Both the position numbers and the translations under genes were made by a program. The notes below the pieces were generated by a model, which was given only the letters and a program-made list of their open reading frames with translations, was not told the origin of the DNA and did no database searches. This document shows positions 53,990 to 64,000 of a stretch of 64,000 nt of DNA, piece by piece (positions within the stretch are counted from its first letter, which is position 1; each line of letters opens with the position of its first letter). Source of the stretch: Triglochin maritima (taxonomy: Eukaryota > Streptophyta > Magnoliopsida > Alismatales > Juncaginaceae); assembly GCA_963682175.1 (NCBI GenBank), contig OY821787.1, forward strand, positions 13,494,501-13,558,500, given 5' to 3'.

Positions 53990-54410
53990 TAACATGTCGG
54001 TGTGTTGGAAGCAACCGACGTTGTTTGTAACTATTATTTTAATAAAAATGACATACCACGTTGGTGGTTGTTTGCCAACTAACCGACGTGGTATATTCTA
54101 TTATTTGATTTTTTATGATTTTTTAAATAATAGGATCGACCATGGTGGCCTTCTGTTTCAACCGACGTGGTGTGTCTACTGACCACGTTGGTCATTTGCC
54201 AACGAACCAATGTGGTATGACCTATTATTGGATTTTTTTTCTTCAAATTTCTGATTTTAATAATATGTTATACCATGCAAGCCTTCTGGGTGTGGCAGAC
54301 GTGATATTCCCTATATACCAAGTCAGTGTTATTGTTAAATACCGACGTGGATACTTTCGTACCACGTTAGATTATTGGCCGACCCGTAATAATTTTGTCT
54401 TGCAGCAGTG
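53990..54410. repeat. CACTA-B right subterminal repeats and terminus
   Basis: About twelve CCGACGTGG / CCACGTTGG-type motifs in both orientations between 53994 and 54385, and a terminal GCAGCAGTG ending at 54410. Read inverted, the end starts CACTGCTGCAAGAC and pairs with the left end at 10228. Confidence 0.72.
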
Positions 54411-56244
54411 TCAATAGTAATACTATGATTCAGTGTGAATTGGTCTTTTACTGCTTTGGTCCTTTGGTACTTTATTACTTCAACCCTTTGACTTTTAATC
54501 TTTCATAATACCATCCTGTGACACAAACGAATAAAATCCTTTTTCCTTCGCCCACTGTTCCGATGCACCCGCCTATTGGTTGGAGGGTTTTGTTCAACGA
54601 GCAAGTGAAGGTTAACATCCCCTTGTTGGATGTCATCCAACAAATACCTCAATATGCCAAAGTGTTGAAAGATCTCTGCACAACAAAGAAGAAGACCAAT
54701 GTTCCTAAGAAAGCATTCTTAGCTGCAAGTGTAAGCTCACTTTTGTCCAATCCCCCATACACAAATTACAAGGACCCTGGGTGTCCTACTATTTAGTGTA
54801 TGATTAGGGACACTAGCATGAGTAATGTATTGCTTGATTTAGGATCAACGGTCAACCTCCTCCCATTTTCTGTTTATCAACAGTTGAACTTGGGGGAATT
54901 GAAATCAACTAAGATCACCCACCAATTGCCGGATAGATCCATTCGTGTCCCAAAGGGGATTATCGAGGACGTGCTCATCAAAGTTGGAGATTTTATATTT
55001 GTAACGCCCCCGATCTCGCGGGTACGCACACTGGGAAAGGAACACTAGTGCCGCGATCAGAGACCTCCGCGACGACCGAAGGAGTTACAAAAGACAGACC
55101 AACAACGACTCGATGAAACGGAACAGACATACATAGATAGATGATAAGGGTATAAAACTGAACCAAATGATTATCCATGTATACATAAATGATCCAATTA
55201 CAATACATCGAGTTTCAAAGGAAATACAATGACATAAGCGGAAGCAAAAGATAACTGAAGAATATGGTCGACGCGTCCCTCGTGTACAGAATCTTCGGAA
55301 CTCGTCCAGTCTGCCCTGTGGAACCTAAGTACCTGCAAGCACCGCATTTAACAATGCGTGAGTTTTCAATTAAGAAAACCCAGTATGCCTCAGCCGAACA
55401 ATAATAAAATAGCATGAATGCAAATATGGCAGGTTTCAGAAACAGAACAGAACAAAACAGAACAGAACAGAACAGAAGGCATCAAATGCAACAGAAGGCT
55501 ACGACTATACCAGTCGTGCCGGTCGGGCGCACCCGAATCGTTCCTCCACAGGAACCAGAACACCAGCCTCGCTGGTCAGAGGCGGTCACTCGTCAGTGAC
55601 CCACCGCTCGGCACAAAGCGGTGCGCCGGATAAGCGTCCCAATCCACAGAAATAAACCTACATGGTGTCATCGCGAACTTGGGAACACCTACCCTGAGAC
55701 AGAATGGCAGCGCGCATGCCCAGGACTTATCTTAGGCCTGGCCCCCCATAGGGGTCTTAACCGAGTGGCCTCTGAAGCTAGAGGACCCACCCGTGGCCCG
55801 TCGGCCCAGAAAACAGAACGTGCCCAGAATTACTCCATCAGATTAGATGCAATGCAACTACTCTATAGTCTAATGCAACTAAATTATTCAGAATGAGTTC
55901 AAAGGAGAACATGCAACATCTCCCTCAAGCTCTAAGCAAACATAATTTTTAATCCAGCCATACCACACCAAATTCAACAACAAGAATCATGGTTGTTTCC
56001 TAAATCCAACCAGCACCAAAACCAGAAAATAAAAGCACATGGTACGCAGCCTATTAGGAAATAAATCACATAATTTAGCCACTAAGAATAATGCATGGAA
56101 TAGGAAACTAAACTACGATAAACTGCCATCTTGCTACTACTACACGCCAACTTATTATCACAAGGATTAGGAAACAAACATGCATCCGCAGCTACCTATT
56201 GTGCACTACTATAGCAACAATTCGGATCCTAGAAGATTCCCAAT

Positions 56245-56540
56245 TCTAGCAACGAAATGATACATGAATCATGAGACATCATAACAGAAACCTAATCATG
56301 AACCATACAAAATTCTGGCAACTAAATGATACAAGAATTGTGCGACATCATAACAGCAACCTGATCACGAAACTTACCAAATTCTGGCAACTAAATGACA
56401 CATGAATCATGCAACATCATGACAGCAACCTTATCATGAAAATATCAAGTAATCCAGCAACTAATTAATATATGATCATGTGACATCTTAACAGCAACTA
56501 ATTATGAAATAGTCATGTAATCCAGCAACTAATTAACATA
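56245..56540. repeat. About 69-bp tandem repeats inside the solo LTR
   Basis: At least four diverged units starting near 56245, 56315, 56384 and 56454, with a fifth start at 56522. Each begins with a C(C/T)(A/G)GCAACTAAATGA-like motif, then CATGAATCATG and ACATCATAACAGCAAC. Weaker units continue to about 57100. Confidence 0.75.
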
Positions 56541-56675
56541 CGATTATGCATGAATATAGGGTCTGAAATCAGTAACAAATCGTCGATGATCATGCATGAA
56601 TATATGGTCTGAAATCAGTAACAAATTATGGATGATCATGCAGGAATATATGGTCTGAAATCAGTAACAACTTGG
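56541..56675. repeat. About 46-bp tandem repeats inside the solo LTR
   Basis: Three units containing ATGGTCTGAAATCAGTAACA after GATGATCATGCATGAATAT. Confidence 0.8.
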
Positions 56676-59059
56676 GGAATAATCCAGCAACTAAATGATG
56701 TACCAATATGCAAAGTCTTAGCAGCAACCGAGTCATGAACTTTCCTATTTCCAGCAACCTAATGATGCATGAACATGCGTCACCTTATCATAAAATTAAA
56801 ATAGGACTTAAACCCTACATTCAGCAACTAAAGAGGAATGAAATATGCAACATCTACCAGCAAGCAAATCAGTAAGCACTTGATGAAATCCAACAACAAT
56901 CCGGTTGACTGAATATGCAATGTTTTTGGTAATAATGCAGCCATGTAATATTCCTATTTCCAGCAACCTATTGATGCATGAAATATGCGGCTTGTAATCA
57001 ACAAGAAAAATCAGGAAATAAACCTTGTGTCCAGAACTAAAGATGTTTAGATATACAACACCATAACAGCAACTAAAGATGAAGAATCATGCAAATCCCG
57101 CAGCTAAATAGACATGCATATGTAGCATCACGGTAATAACAAAACATGGGAATTAATGCACGAAATTAACTATCTAAATCATACACAAACATAGGGTATC
57201 TTAACAGCAAGGTAAACCAGAGAATGATCATGAAATCCATCAATATAATCACATCTACAACTAGCAAGCAGCCAGAAATCTATTAGCATCTAAGGTAAAA
57301 CACACAACCCAACCAGGCTGAGATTTCATCTCGCATGTGTGCCCCAGAAACCTGACCAGACATCCCCCTTGGTGCTGGATGAAGCTCCATCCGACACCCC
57401 CACCTATTATCCTACATCTGGACCAGAAGCATACAAGAGGTGCAACATAAGTTAATACCCGTCCAGCAGCACACATGAACCACAACTTAATCAAGTTAAT
57501 AAGGCAACAACCTCCAACCGCCCCATTGTTTGAGTTACAACTTACTACCCGCATGGATTGTTCAATCAAACCCGAAGGTTGCTGATGCTGGACAGCCTCC
57601 AATCCAGCCCCAAGCCTTATGCTACACTAATGGCTAGAGACATACCTGAGAAAGGAAGATGCTGAGCTACACTGGATGCACCAAGATTTCCCTTTAGCCG
57701 CACACAAGAAGCACCTCCGGATCTCTTCTTCCAAGCTGCTGGAGCACCAAGGTAATTTCGGTGGCTGAGGGTGGAGAAAGGGTTTGGGGAAAAACGGCTG
57801 GGTGCAATATATATATAAGGGTGCAAGTTTGAAAGGAGAAACTAGGAAAAGGCAAGAGATAATTGGCTTTGATGGCCAATCAGCACTTTCCTAAATGCAA
57901 CCAAATCTCATATTAGCAAGATCTCCTTTTTCGGATTTGGTATGCCAGCCCACAACAACCCATCCTAACCAACACGCCTCATGCAAACAATTAAATCCAC
58001 ACACCAGGTTCAAGCACCCGATTAACCCGGTTAAGTCTAACGAATGCAACCGCACCCGACAGTTAAATCCGCCCAAAAAGGAAACTTCCACTAAACCAAC
58101 ATAACCTCAAAACATAGACAATAAAACTCATAAAAGGATTAATAAAACCAAAAACAGAGTGGTAGGAGAGCGGGTCTTACAATATTTCTAGTAGATTTTG
58201 TCGTCCTCGACACATATCCTGTTGCGAACACCCACTCTCAAATACCATTGATTTTGGGTAGACCGTTTCGGGCAACCTCCAATGCCTTAATTAATTGTAG
58301 ATATGGTCTCATGAAGCTCTCATTTGGTAACATAAGTGCCGAGTTTTATGTGTTCAACTCTGGTAGGCAACATGAACCCTTGGACCAACTTTTAAATCTC
58401 AACATCATCCGCCAATTAGAGAAAGCACCACAAAATCAACAAACACCCTTAACACCAATGCAACCCATTGAGAATGTTTGTTTCCCAGCAAAAACTCATT
58501 GCCTGTCTTTGCAATGCAACAGAGTGAGCTGTCATCAAACATGATTGTACAAATGGCGTGTTTGTTAGATGATTCAGTTGAGACTGTTAGTGAGGGGGAC
58601 ACACCTCAGTATATGCCCATACCAGAAGGTGTCTCCGCCCCATGTCCCACGGCCGTTGAGCCTTTTATGCTTCATCTTGACTCCAACAAGGACCCACCTG
58701 CGAGTGAGTTTATGATTGATAATATAAAGGAGCTTGGGTGGTCCTAGTTCGATGACTTGGGGAGAAGTCTCATTCTTAGTGAAAGTGGTGTGCCATATCC
58801 TTCGAACGAGACTGAGGAACTCATTCCGATGCACCCGTCTATTGGTTGGAGGGTTTTGTTCGATGAGCAACTAAACCCTAGTGAGGCAACACAACTCCAC
58901 TCATTCATGTTGCCTACACTCAACAAATATCATGAGGGGTTTGAGTCTTTCAGCTTTGACCTTTCACCCCTCATGACACCTCAAAGTACCAATGAAGTGG
59001 GCCCATTTTTGCAAATCTCTGGTCCGTAGGACTCGATGTTCTCATTTGATGTTCCTTGA

Positions 59060-60420
59060 CCAAATGATTATGAGAATATCTTTGTTGATGTATATATCTT
59101 GTTTAGAAAAAAAAGAAAAAAAGAGCAATAAAAGACTCCACTAGTGAGCAATGATTGTTGTGGGCCCCATTTTGTTTCACGTATTTGTATCCATTCTTAA
59201 GTATCTCACAGGTTTTTTGGGAATTCAGATTTATGTCCATCAACATGACCATGAAACTTTCCTTGTGCTTCACGTTGGTGAGATCTTTTCTTTTTCATGC
59301 AAAAATCCATATAGTATCATACTCACATTCATTGAGGACAATGCATGAAGTTAGTGTGAGGGGGTGCTTTACGTTTGTATATATGTGGAGTCGAGTCTTT
59401 TTTATTATTTTTTTTTCATTTTCTTTTGTTTGTATTGTTAGGGTCATGATAGTGTGCTGCATTTAATATTGATATATTTGCCTGCCATGATCCTGGGGTG
59501 ACTTGTCTTCTTTTGCTTGCCTAGTGCTTTAAAATTTTCACATTTCTTTTAAAATCTTCATGTGTTTATGAAAGAAAATATTTTGTGAGTTTTGCGTGTG
59601 TTTAGCATGTGCAAAACCGTTGAGAGGCAAAGTGAAAAGAAAGCTCCCAAAATTGTCTTGAACATGATGCATTAGGATACCTAGTATACCGGCTTTAGGT
59701 CTTATCTAGTCTCAAGGATGCACCCCGGTTTCCCCTAGGGGGTGACTAATCATAGGGTTTCAGTACTCAAACAACTAAAGAAGTCCACCCTGAATCTAGT
59801 GAGTCAAATAATTCGTGTCTGTTAGTATAAGGAAGTTTGTCGAAATCAGGGACCCTTAAACTCCTTTTGTGAAACCTTAAGTGTAGGGGTTTTGGTGCCC
59901 ATGTAGATATATAAATAAGTGGTGTTCTCTCTTCTTGCTTGGCTCCTATCACTCGGAAAATTAGGTTCGAGGGGACTTAGTGCCTGGTGCTTTCGAGTCA
60001 TCGGACATGGGATGCACCGACCGAACTCCCGTTACATGGGTGGTGGGGATTGCCCTATGTGGAGATTTGGGTGTACGCGATAGTGTAAGTCCTCATAGGC
60101 AATGATGCATGAAACCCGACCCTGGGAGAAGCAAACACTAACTAGTGTAATCCATAATGCTCCAAAAAGAAGAAAAAAAGAAAGACAAATAAGAACCTTA
60201 ATGGATTTTACACTTTGTATCAGTTGAGGATGTTAAGGTTGCCCATGTCTGTCACTTAAGTCCTTACCTAACTTGCACGAATGGTTCATTAGGGTAGGTG
60301 TGTGGATTTATTACATATATAGAGTCGGCCCGTAGAATTACCGTATCCGATGATCAACAAAAATAAGCCCATCGAGTCGTGTTTCTAGTTGAATAATGCA
60401 TGAGTTTATGGTTTTTGATG
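59060..60420 (+). other. E4 3' UTR
   Basis: Matches E2 39770-41150. It includes the internal tract AGTTAGTGTGAGGGGGTG (59349-59366) after GAGGACAATGCATGA. Non-coding. Confidence 0.75.
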
Positions 60421-60560
60421 AGTCTTGTCATATCTTTAGACACTTGTCATGCTGAGTCTAATCTTATGTTAATGAAGTAGTAATTGCCGATACGTTGTGT
60501 GAATGGATTGATAGGTTTTGCCACATCTTTAGACACTTCCTATGCATGAAGACGCACACA

Positions 60561-60900
60561 CGACACACACACATACATGATTACATGCATCATTCATCGT
60601 AAACCGGACGCAATGGAAGTGGTCTAAAAAATGTCATGTGACCAAAAGATTCCCACTTCAGCTCTTCGTTGGCTTCTCCTCTGAACCCAGGTCTTATGTC
60701 TCTCCATGAATTGGTTGGATATTTTCATTTTTATCTTTTGTATAGTTTTTGTTCTTACAGAAACTTTTCCAATGTTTCCTTAAGCATCCTTGGTGTTGTT
60801 TGGAATCAAGACTTGTAATGGAATTCAAAAAAAATTGGACTTTGCATTTGATTTAGATACTACATTGAGCTCAACAAGATGTGTTATTGCTTAAAGCTTT
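60561..60900. other. Unassigned spacer
   Basis: About 340 bp with no recognised feature apart from a short CACACA-rich stretch near 60551-60575. Confidence 0.5.
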
Positions 60901-62045
60901 GGATTTGTAAATGATTTTTTTTTTGCTTCTATACCTATCAAAACATCGTTAATTGGCGACATACCCATGGTTCGGAGAAAATTGACCTTGTACGTATCAA
61001 AAACAATATAATTTGCCTCATACACATATGTTACGGTGTGACCCACATTCGTTAACGTTTTCCGTGACGTCCCATGATTTATCAATGGAGTTTTTGCTTA
61101 TGTACCGATCTAAACATTGTTATTTGGCAACGTACCCATGGTTCAGGGAAAATTGACCATGTACGTATCAAAACAATGTAATTGACCTCATACCTATCCA
61201 TTATAGTAAGGGCCACATTCGGCTGACATTGTTTACGTTTTCCGTGACGTCTCATGATTTCTCAATCTTTACCTCTTATCAACACCTTAAAACTTTAATT
61301 AGTATCCCGATTTGACCCCAATTACAACTTAAAATTTTGACACAGTGTTGCACCCAACCTGACCCCAATTAGAACTTCAAATCCTGACCCGGTGGTGCAC
61401 CCAACCCGACCTCAATTCTCCTTCCAAATCCCTAGCCCCATTTCCCAATTTGAAGGATCTAGTTATGGGGTTGGCCGGTCGGGCACCATAACTGGATTCT
61501 CCATTATGAGGTTGGGTGTACCACCGGGTCGAGATTCTCTAAGTCGGGAAAGGGGACTAAGGATTTGGTTGGAGAATTTGGGTCGGGTCGGGTGCACCAC
61601 TGGCTTCTGGATTTTTAGTTGTAATTGTGGTTAGGTAGGGATATTAATTAAAGTTTTAAGGTGTTCATAAGAGGTAAAGGTTGATAAATCACGGGACGTC
61701 ACATAACACGTAAACGGTGCCAGACGAATGTGGGCCCACCGTAACGGATGGGTATGAGGACAATTACATTGATTTTTGATACGTACATGGTCAATTTTCT
61801 TAGAACCATGGGTACGTCGCCAATTAACAATGTTTTGATCGGTACGGAAGCAAAAAACTCGTTGATAAATCACGGAACGTTACAAAAAATGTTAATGAAT
61901 GTGGGTCCCACAGTAACAGATGGGTATGATGTCAATTACATTGTTTTTGATACGTACATGACCAATTTTCTCCGAAACATGGGTATGTCGCAAATTAACG
62001 ATGTTTTGATCGGTATGGAAGTAAAAAACCCATTTGTAAATCTTT
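60901..62045. repeat. Foldback (long inverted) repeat with tandemly doubled arms
   Basis: The left arm holds two tandem units (about 60922-61084 and 61089-61265), each with ACCCATGGTTC, TTGACC(T/A)TGTACGTATC and TTTTCCGTGACGTC. The right arm holds two inverted units (about 61680-61858 and 61860-62030). The inner parts also pair (61268-61300 with 61648-61680; the CCGACCC/CACCGGGT-rich centre). The whole is a 1.1-kb palindrome around 61480. No transposase and no clear target duplication were found. It could be a foldback-type element, a non-autonomous Mutator-like element or a hairpin siRNA source. Confidence 0.8.
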
Positions 62046-63037
62046 GTGTGGTGTGCTCATTTTTTTCCTAGCCTGTTTTTTTTCTACTAAAAACAAATGT
62101 AACTAGACGTTTATCATATATGATAAGTGGTATGATAGGATATTCTAGAATGATAATCGCATCAACCTACAACATGCATTATGGTTTTCTATTTACTTGA
62201 AATATTTCACCAAACCTCCATTTGAGGGAGTTGTTGACTTAAAAAAATGTAGTTGGTACATTATATATTATCTAAAAGTACCACACTCCTTTTCCCAACA
62301 CCACCTGATTGGTTCGGTTCCGAGTTTCGTGAAAACAGCAGAATCAAACCAACCTGAACCAGGAAAGTTGGTTTGGGTCGGTTCTGTTTCTATTTGACCC
62401 AACAAAATTTGTTAAGCAATAATACGAGTCCTGCTAAACCAATCTAAGGCAAATAAACTTCAATACCTACGTGGCTACACCACTATGCAAACATAAGTAC
62501 ACAAGCTTAAATAGCAAATTTAAATCTTAATTCACAAACATAATAATAATACGATGAACACAACATTTGTCATTCAAAGTTCAAACAACAATCCATGTTT
62601 TAAGGTAAGGCTTAGGGAATTAGAGATAGGTTAGGGTCACGGAGAGAAAAATAGTAAATAGATAATATGTTAATACAAATATAAAAAAAACTATTATATA
62701 TTATTATATGTACATACATGGTTTTTTGGTCGTAATAGTTCAATTTGGTTTGATTTAATTTCTTGGTTCCAAACGGACCCGAGTTTAGAAAAATATGACG
62801 CTGTCGTTCTGGCTTTGGATCGTTTTTCAAATCTAGTACATTCGCCAAGAAGAACTACGACCAGTGTAACTCCTATGGACTGGTGTGGGATCCAAACTAA
62901 ACACATGATACCAATAGTGATTAGAATTATTGAGTGGCTTGATTAAGGTTAATTGGGCTTATTAAGTGTTTACTTGAGTTTTGTCGGTCCAATTGGATGC
63001 TTAAGGTGTGTTTTAGGGTTATAGGTTTGATCGAGAT
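62046..63037. other. Unassigned AT-rich DNA
   Basis: No gene or repeat recognised, apart from a GGTT(C/T)GGTT-type simple pattern at 62310-62395. Confidence 0.5.
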
Positions 63038-63306
63038 TCACTTTCAAAGTTGACAGTTACTCCCCTCCTCCCTCCCCGAAATTTAAAAACCAATTATTTC
63101 AACCCACATTCGTTTTTTTTTGTTGTATCCCTAGTACACTCCTAATCTTGGTTTAGTCACACACTAGGGATACAACCAAAATCAAAATGGAAAAAGGGCA
63201 AATGTGAGTTTGAATAATGAATTTTTAAAGTTTAGATGAGAAAGTGGTACAAAACGAAAGTTCAAGGGGATAACTGTCAACTTTAAAAGTTCAGAGATGC
63301 AAAGTG
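63038..63306. repeat. Hairpin element (MITE-like inverted repeat)
   Basis: The left arm TTGACAGTTACTCCCCT pairs with AGGGGATAACTGTCAA on the right (63268-63283), and the flanking CAAAGT / ACTTT also pair. The inner stem GTTGTATCCCTAGT / ACTAGGGATACAAC is at 63122-63135 and 63163-63176. The total is about 270 bp with no coding capacity. A target duplication is not evident. Confidence 0.65.
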
Positions 63307-63540
63307 ATATTGATGCATAATTCAGGGGACAAATTGTAATTAACCCTTAAAATAAATTTAAATAGACATGGAGTTTAGAAAGAGTTAAAAGCTAGGATTA
63401 TGTGAAGGTAGTCCTTGTTGAGTGATTAATAAACATAGTACATCAATAGATGGGTTGAGTGAAAATTTCAACACGTTATATGTTGACTCGGGGAGCTAGA
63501 GAGAGGAGAGGACAAAAGATAGGAAAGATGGGGAATATTT
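63307..63540. other. Unassigned spacer
   Basis: Short AT-rich stretch. No feature recognised. Confidence 0.5.
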
Positions 63541-63735
63541 ATGGGAACTACTAAACGTCGCCCCAAAACTACTTAAATCGCCCCTTGAAATTACGAAATT
63601 GCCCTTAACAATATATTTAATACCCAAATCGTCCTGTGTCTATAAATTAGGCCTACGGTCTTGTATATTCATAATTTATCAGTAAAAACACCACGAAAAT
63701 GTCTGACGAGGGTGATGCATCCGGTGAGGTAAGCC
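63541..63735 (+). promoter_or_regulatory. Possible promoter and first exon at the window edge
   Basis: TATAAAT at 63641-63647, an ATG at 63699 in a good context (CACGAAAATGTC) with MSDEGDASGE, and a splice-donor-like GAG|GTAAGC at 63727-63735. The frame hits TAG at 63771 if unspliced. It could be the start of a transposon or host gene running past 64000. The protein is not recognised. Confidence 0.35.
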
Positions 63736-63765
63736 TGGCGCGGGGCAAATTTTGGGCCGAGCGTC

Positions 63766-63996
63766 TGCATTAGACGCCTCCCCCAAGGTGAGGGCGTCTG
63801 CGTAGGACGTCCTCCCCTTGGCCTAGGCGTCTAACGCAGACGCCTACGCAATGGGAGAGGCGTCTTATGTAGACGTCCTCCCCTTGGGTAAGGCATCTTT
63901 AGTAGACGCCCTTTCCTTCGGTCAGGCGTCCTACGCAGACGCCTCACCCTTGGGGAGGGCGTTTAACTCAGACGCCCCCCCATGGGGTAGGCGTTT
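63766..63996. repeat. 33-bp minisatellite
   Basis: Seven consecutive units starting at 63766, 63799, 63832, 63865, 63898, 63931 and 63964 (the last one 32 bp). Each has AGACG(C/T)C near its start and AGGCGTC at its end, so GGCGTC(N)nAGACGCC hairpins form at unit borders. Units are diverged, and no frame stays open across the array on either strand. Confidence 0.92.
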
Positions 63997-64000
63997 ACTC

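Larger units (their letters stand above)
10228..54410 (+). mobile_element. CACTA-B: CACTA-type transposon interrupted by nested retroelements
   Basis: The left end CACTGATGGAAAATACATG and the inverted right end (CACTGCTGCAAGACAAAATT read on the minus strand, ending at 54410) agree at most positions. They continue into TATTACG and TCGG on both sides. Both ends carry subterminal ACGTCGG / CCACGTTGG repeats. The 3-bp flanks are TCT (10225-10227) and TCA (54411-54413), so a duplication is only two-thirds matched. The inside holds one TNP2-like transposase gene in three pieces. Removing the solo LTR and E3 would leave about 3.8 kb, so the element was already truncated (no second gene) or is a deletion derivative. 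Confidence 0.75.
55000..58181 (-). mobile_element. 3.2-kb solo LTR, probably of a chromovirus (Tekay-like) Ty3 element
   Basis: Flanked by perfect ATATT duplications (54995-54999 and 58182-58186). It begins TGTAACGCCCCCGATC and ends GGGTCTTACA. Its ends are inverted TGTAA-CCC repeats, as in long Tekay/Del-type LTRs. The minus orientation is favoured by TATATATATA near 57809-57820 followed on the minus strand by a leader with a CAG|GTATGT splice-donor-like site near 57640. There is no internal domain and no reading frame with a recognisable domain. Lineage is by resemblance only. Confidence 0.75.
54601..59059 (+). pseudogene. E4 protease/C-terminal gag-pro fragment, split by a solo LTR
   Basis: 54601-54999 encodes VKVNIPLLDVIQQIPQYAKV through the protease motif VLLDLGSTVNLLPFSVY, with a TAG at 54796. 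The frame is cut at 54999 and resumes at 58187 ([29 protein letters not shown]). The C-terminal region follows (MQPIENV, PVFAMQQSELSSN, GWRVLFDEQLNPSEATQLHS) with further stops and shifts, ending with FDVP at 59059. It shares the C-terminal extension of E2, so both belong to one gag-pro-only family. Confidence 0.85.
54558..60560 (+). mobile_element. E4: rearranged fragment of an E2-type Ty3 element
   Basis: Colinear with the E2 gag-protease end, 3' UTR and part of the LTR (38500-41150), but without 5' LTR, leader or Gag core. The first 45 bp (54558-54602) match a site about 1.0 kb further downstream in E2 (39534-39580), then the sequence jumps back to the 38500-equivalent. A solo LTR sits at 55000-58181. 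The 3' UTR ends near 60400, without the hairpin block or terminal polypurine tract. It joins a short LTR-like piece (60420-60560, GGATTGATAGGTTTTGCCA). It is dead. Confidence 0.85.

Noticed and set aside
55621..55896. 91-codon frame in the 3.2-kb solo LTR
   Set aside because: No domain; lies in LTR DNA.
61748..62071. 107-codon frame with repeated FDTYMVNFLRTMGTSPINNV-like units
   Set aside because: Created by the tandem units of the foldback arm; the opposite arm encodes shadows of the same.

Overview
This is nuclear DNA of a flowering plant from a repeat-rich, probably heterochromatic region. I see no confident host gene. Nearly all of it is transposable elements nested inside one another. 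The assignment rests on Ty1/copia, Ty3/gypsy and CACTA proteins, plant-type LTRs and primer-binding sites (tRNA-Asp and initiator tRNA-Met), and intact 5-bp target-site duplications. I cannot name the species.

Layout. 1-1700: decayed 3' end and LTR of an old Athila-like Ty3 element (E0), then an LTR-like fragment (1760-2400) and unassigned DNA. 3720 to about 9760: decayed CACTA transposon A with a transposase fragment, a second gene ending in a Ulp1-like protease, and a captured Ty3 leader. 10228-54410: CACTA transposon B, stretched to 44 kb by insertions. Its transposase gene is broken first by a solo copia-type LTR (11367-12891, duplication CCTTG) and then by Ty3 element E3 (13397-52231, minus strand, ATTTC). 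E3 hosts Ty3 element E2 (16081-42785, plus strand, TATGG). E2's 5' LTR hosts a SIRE-like copia element (16566-34633, GTTTA). The copia gag hosts Ty3 element E1 (18503-25851, GTAGT). 54558-60560: rearranged relative of E2 (E4) containing a 3.2-kb solo LTR (55000-58181, ATATT). 60901-62045: a 1.1-kb foldback repeat. 63038-63306: a hairpin element. 63641-64000: a TATA box, short exon and 33-bp minisatellite cut by the window end.

How the elements relate. E3 is the only Ty3 copy with a complete pol (protease, reverse transcriptase, RNase H, integrase) and an open third ORF, but its gag is broken. E1, E2 and E4 carry only gag-protease and would need enzymes from an E3-like relative. The copia element has a full gag-pol broken by frameshifts, plus an intact third ORF.

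The most interesting signals are outside the proteins. (1) A three-hairpin block about 80 nt before the terminal polypurine tract is shared by E1, E2 and E3, with compensatory changes and GNRA-type loops. (2) Family-specific paired GC palindromes occur in the LTR, in the leader and before the third ORF. (3) A second polypurine-like tract lies 1.0-1.3 kb upstream of the terminal one. (4) The copia element has an internal LTR-like promoter before its third ORF. (5) The third ORFs of the copia and Ty3 elements resemble each other.
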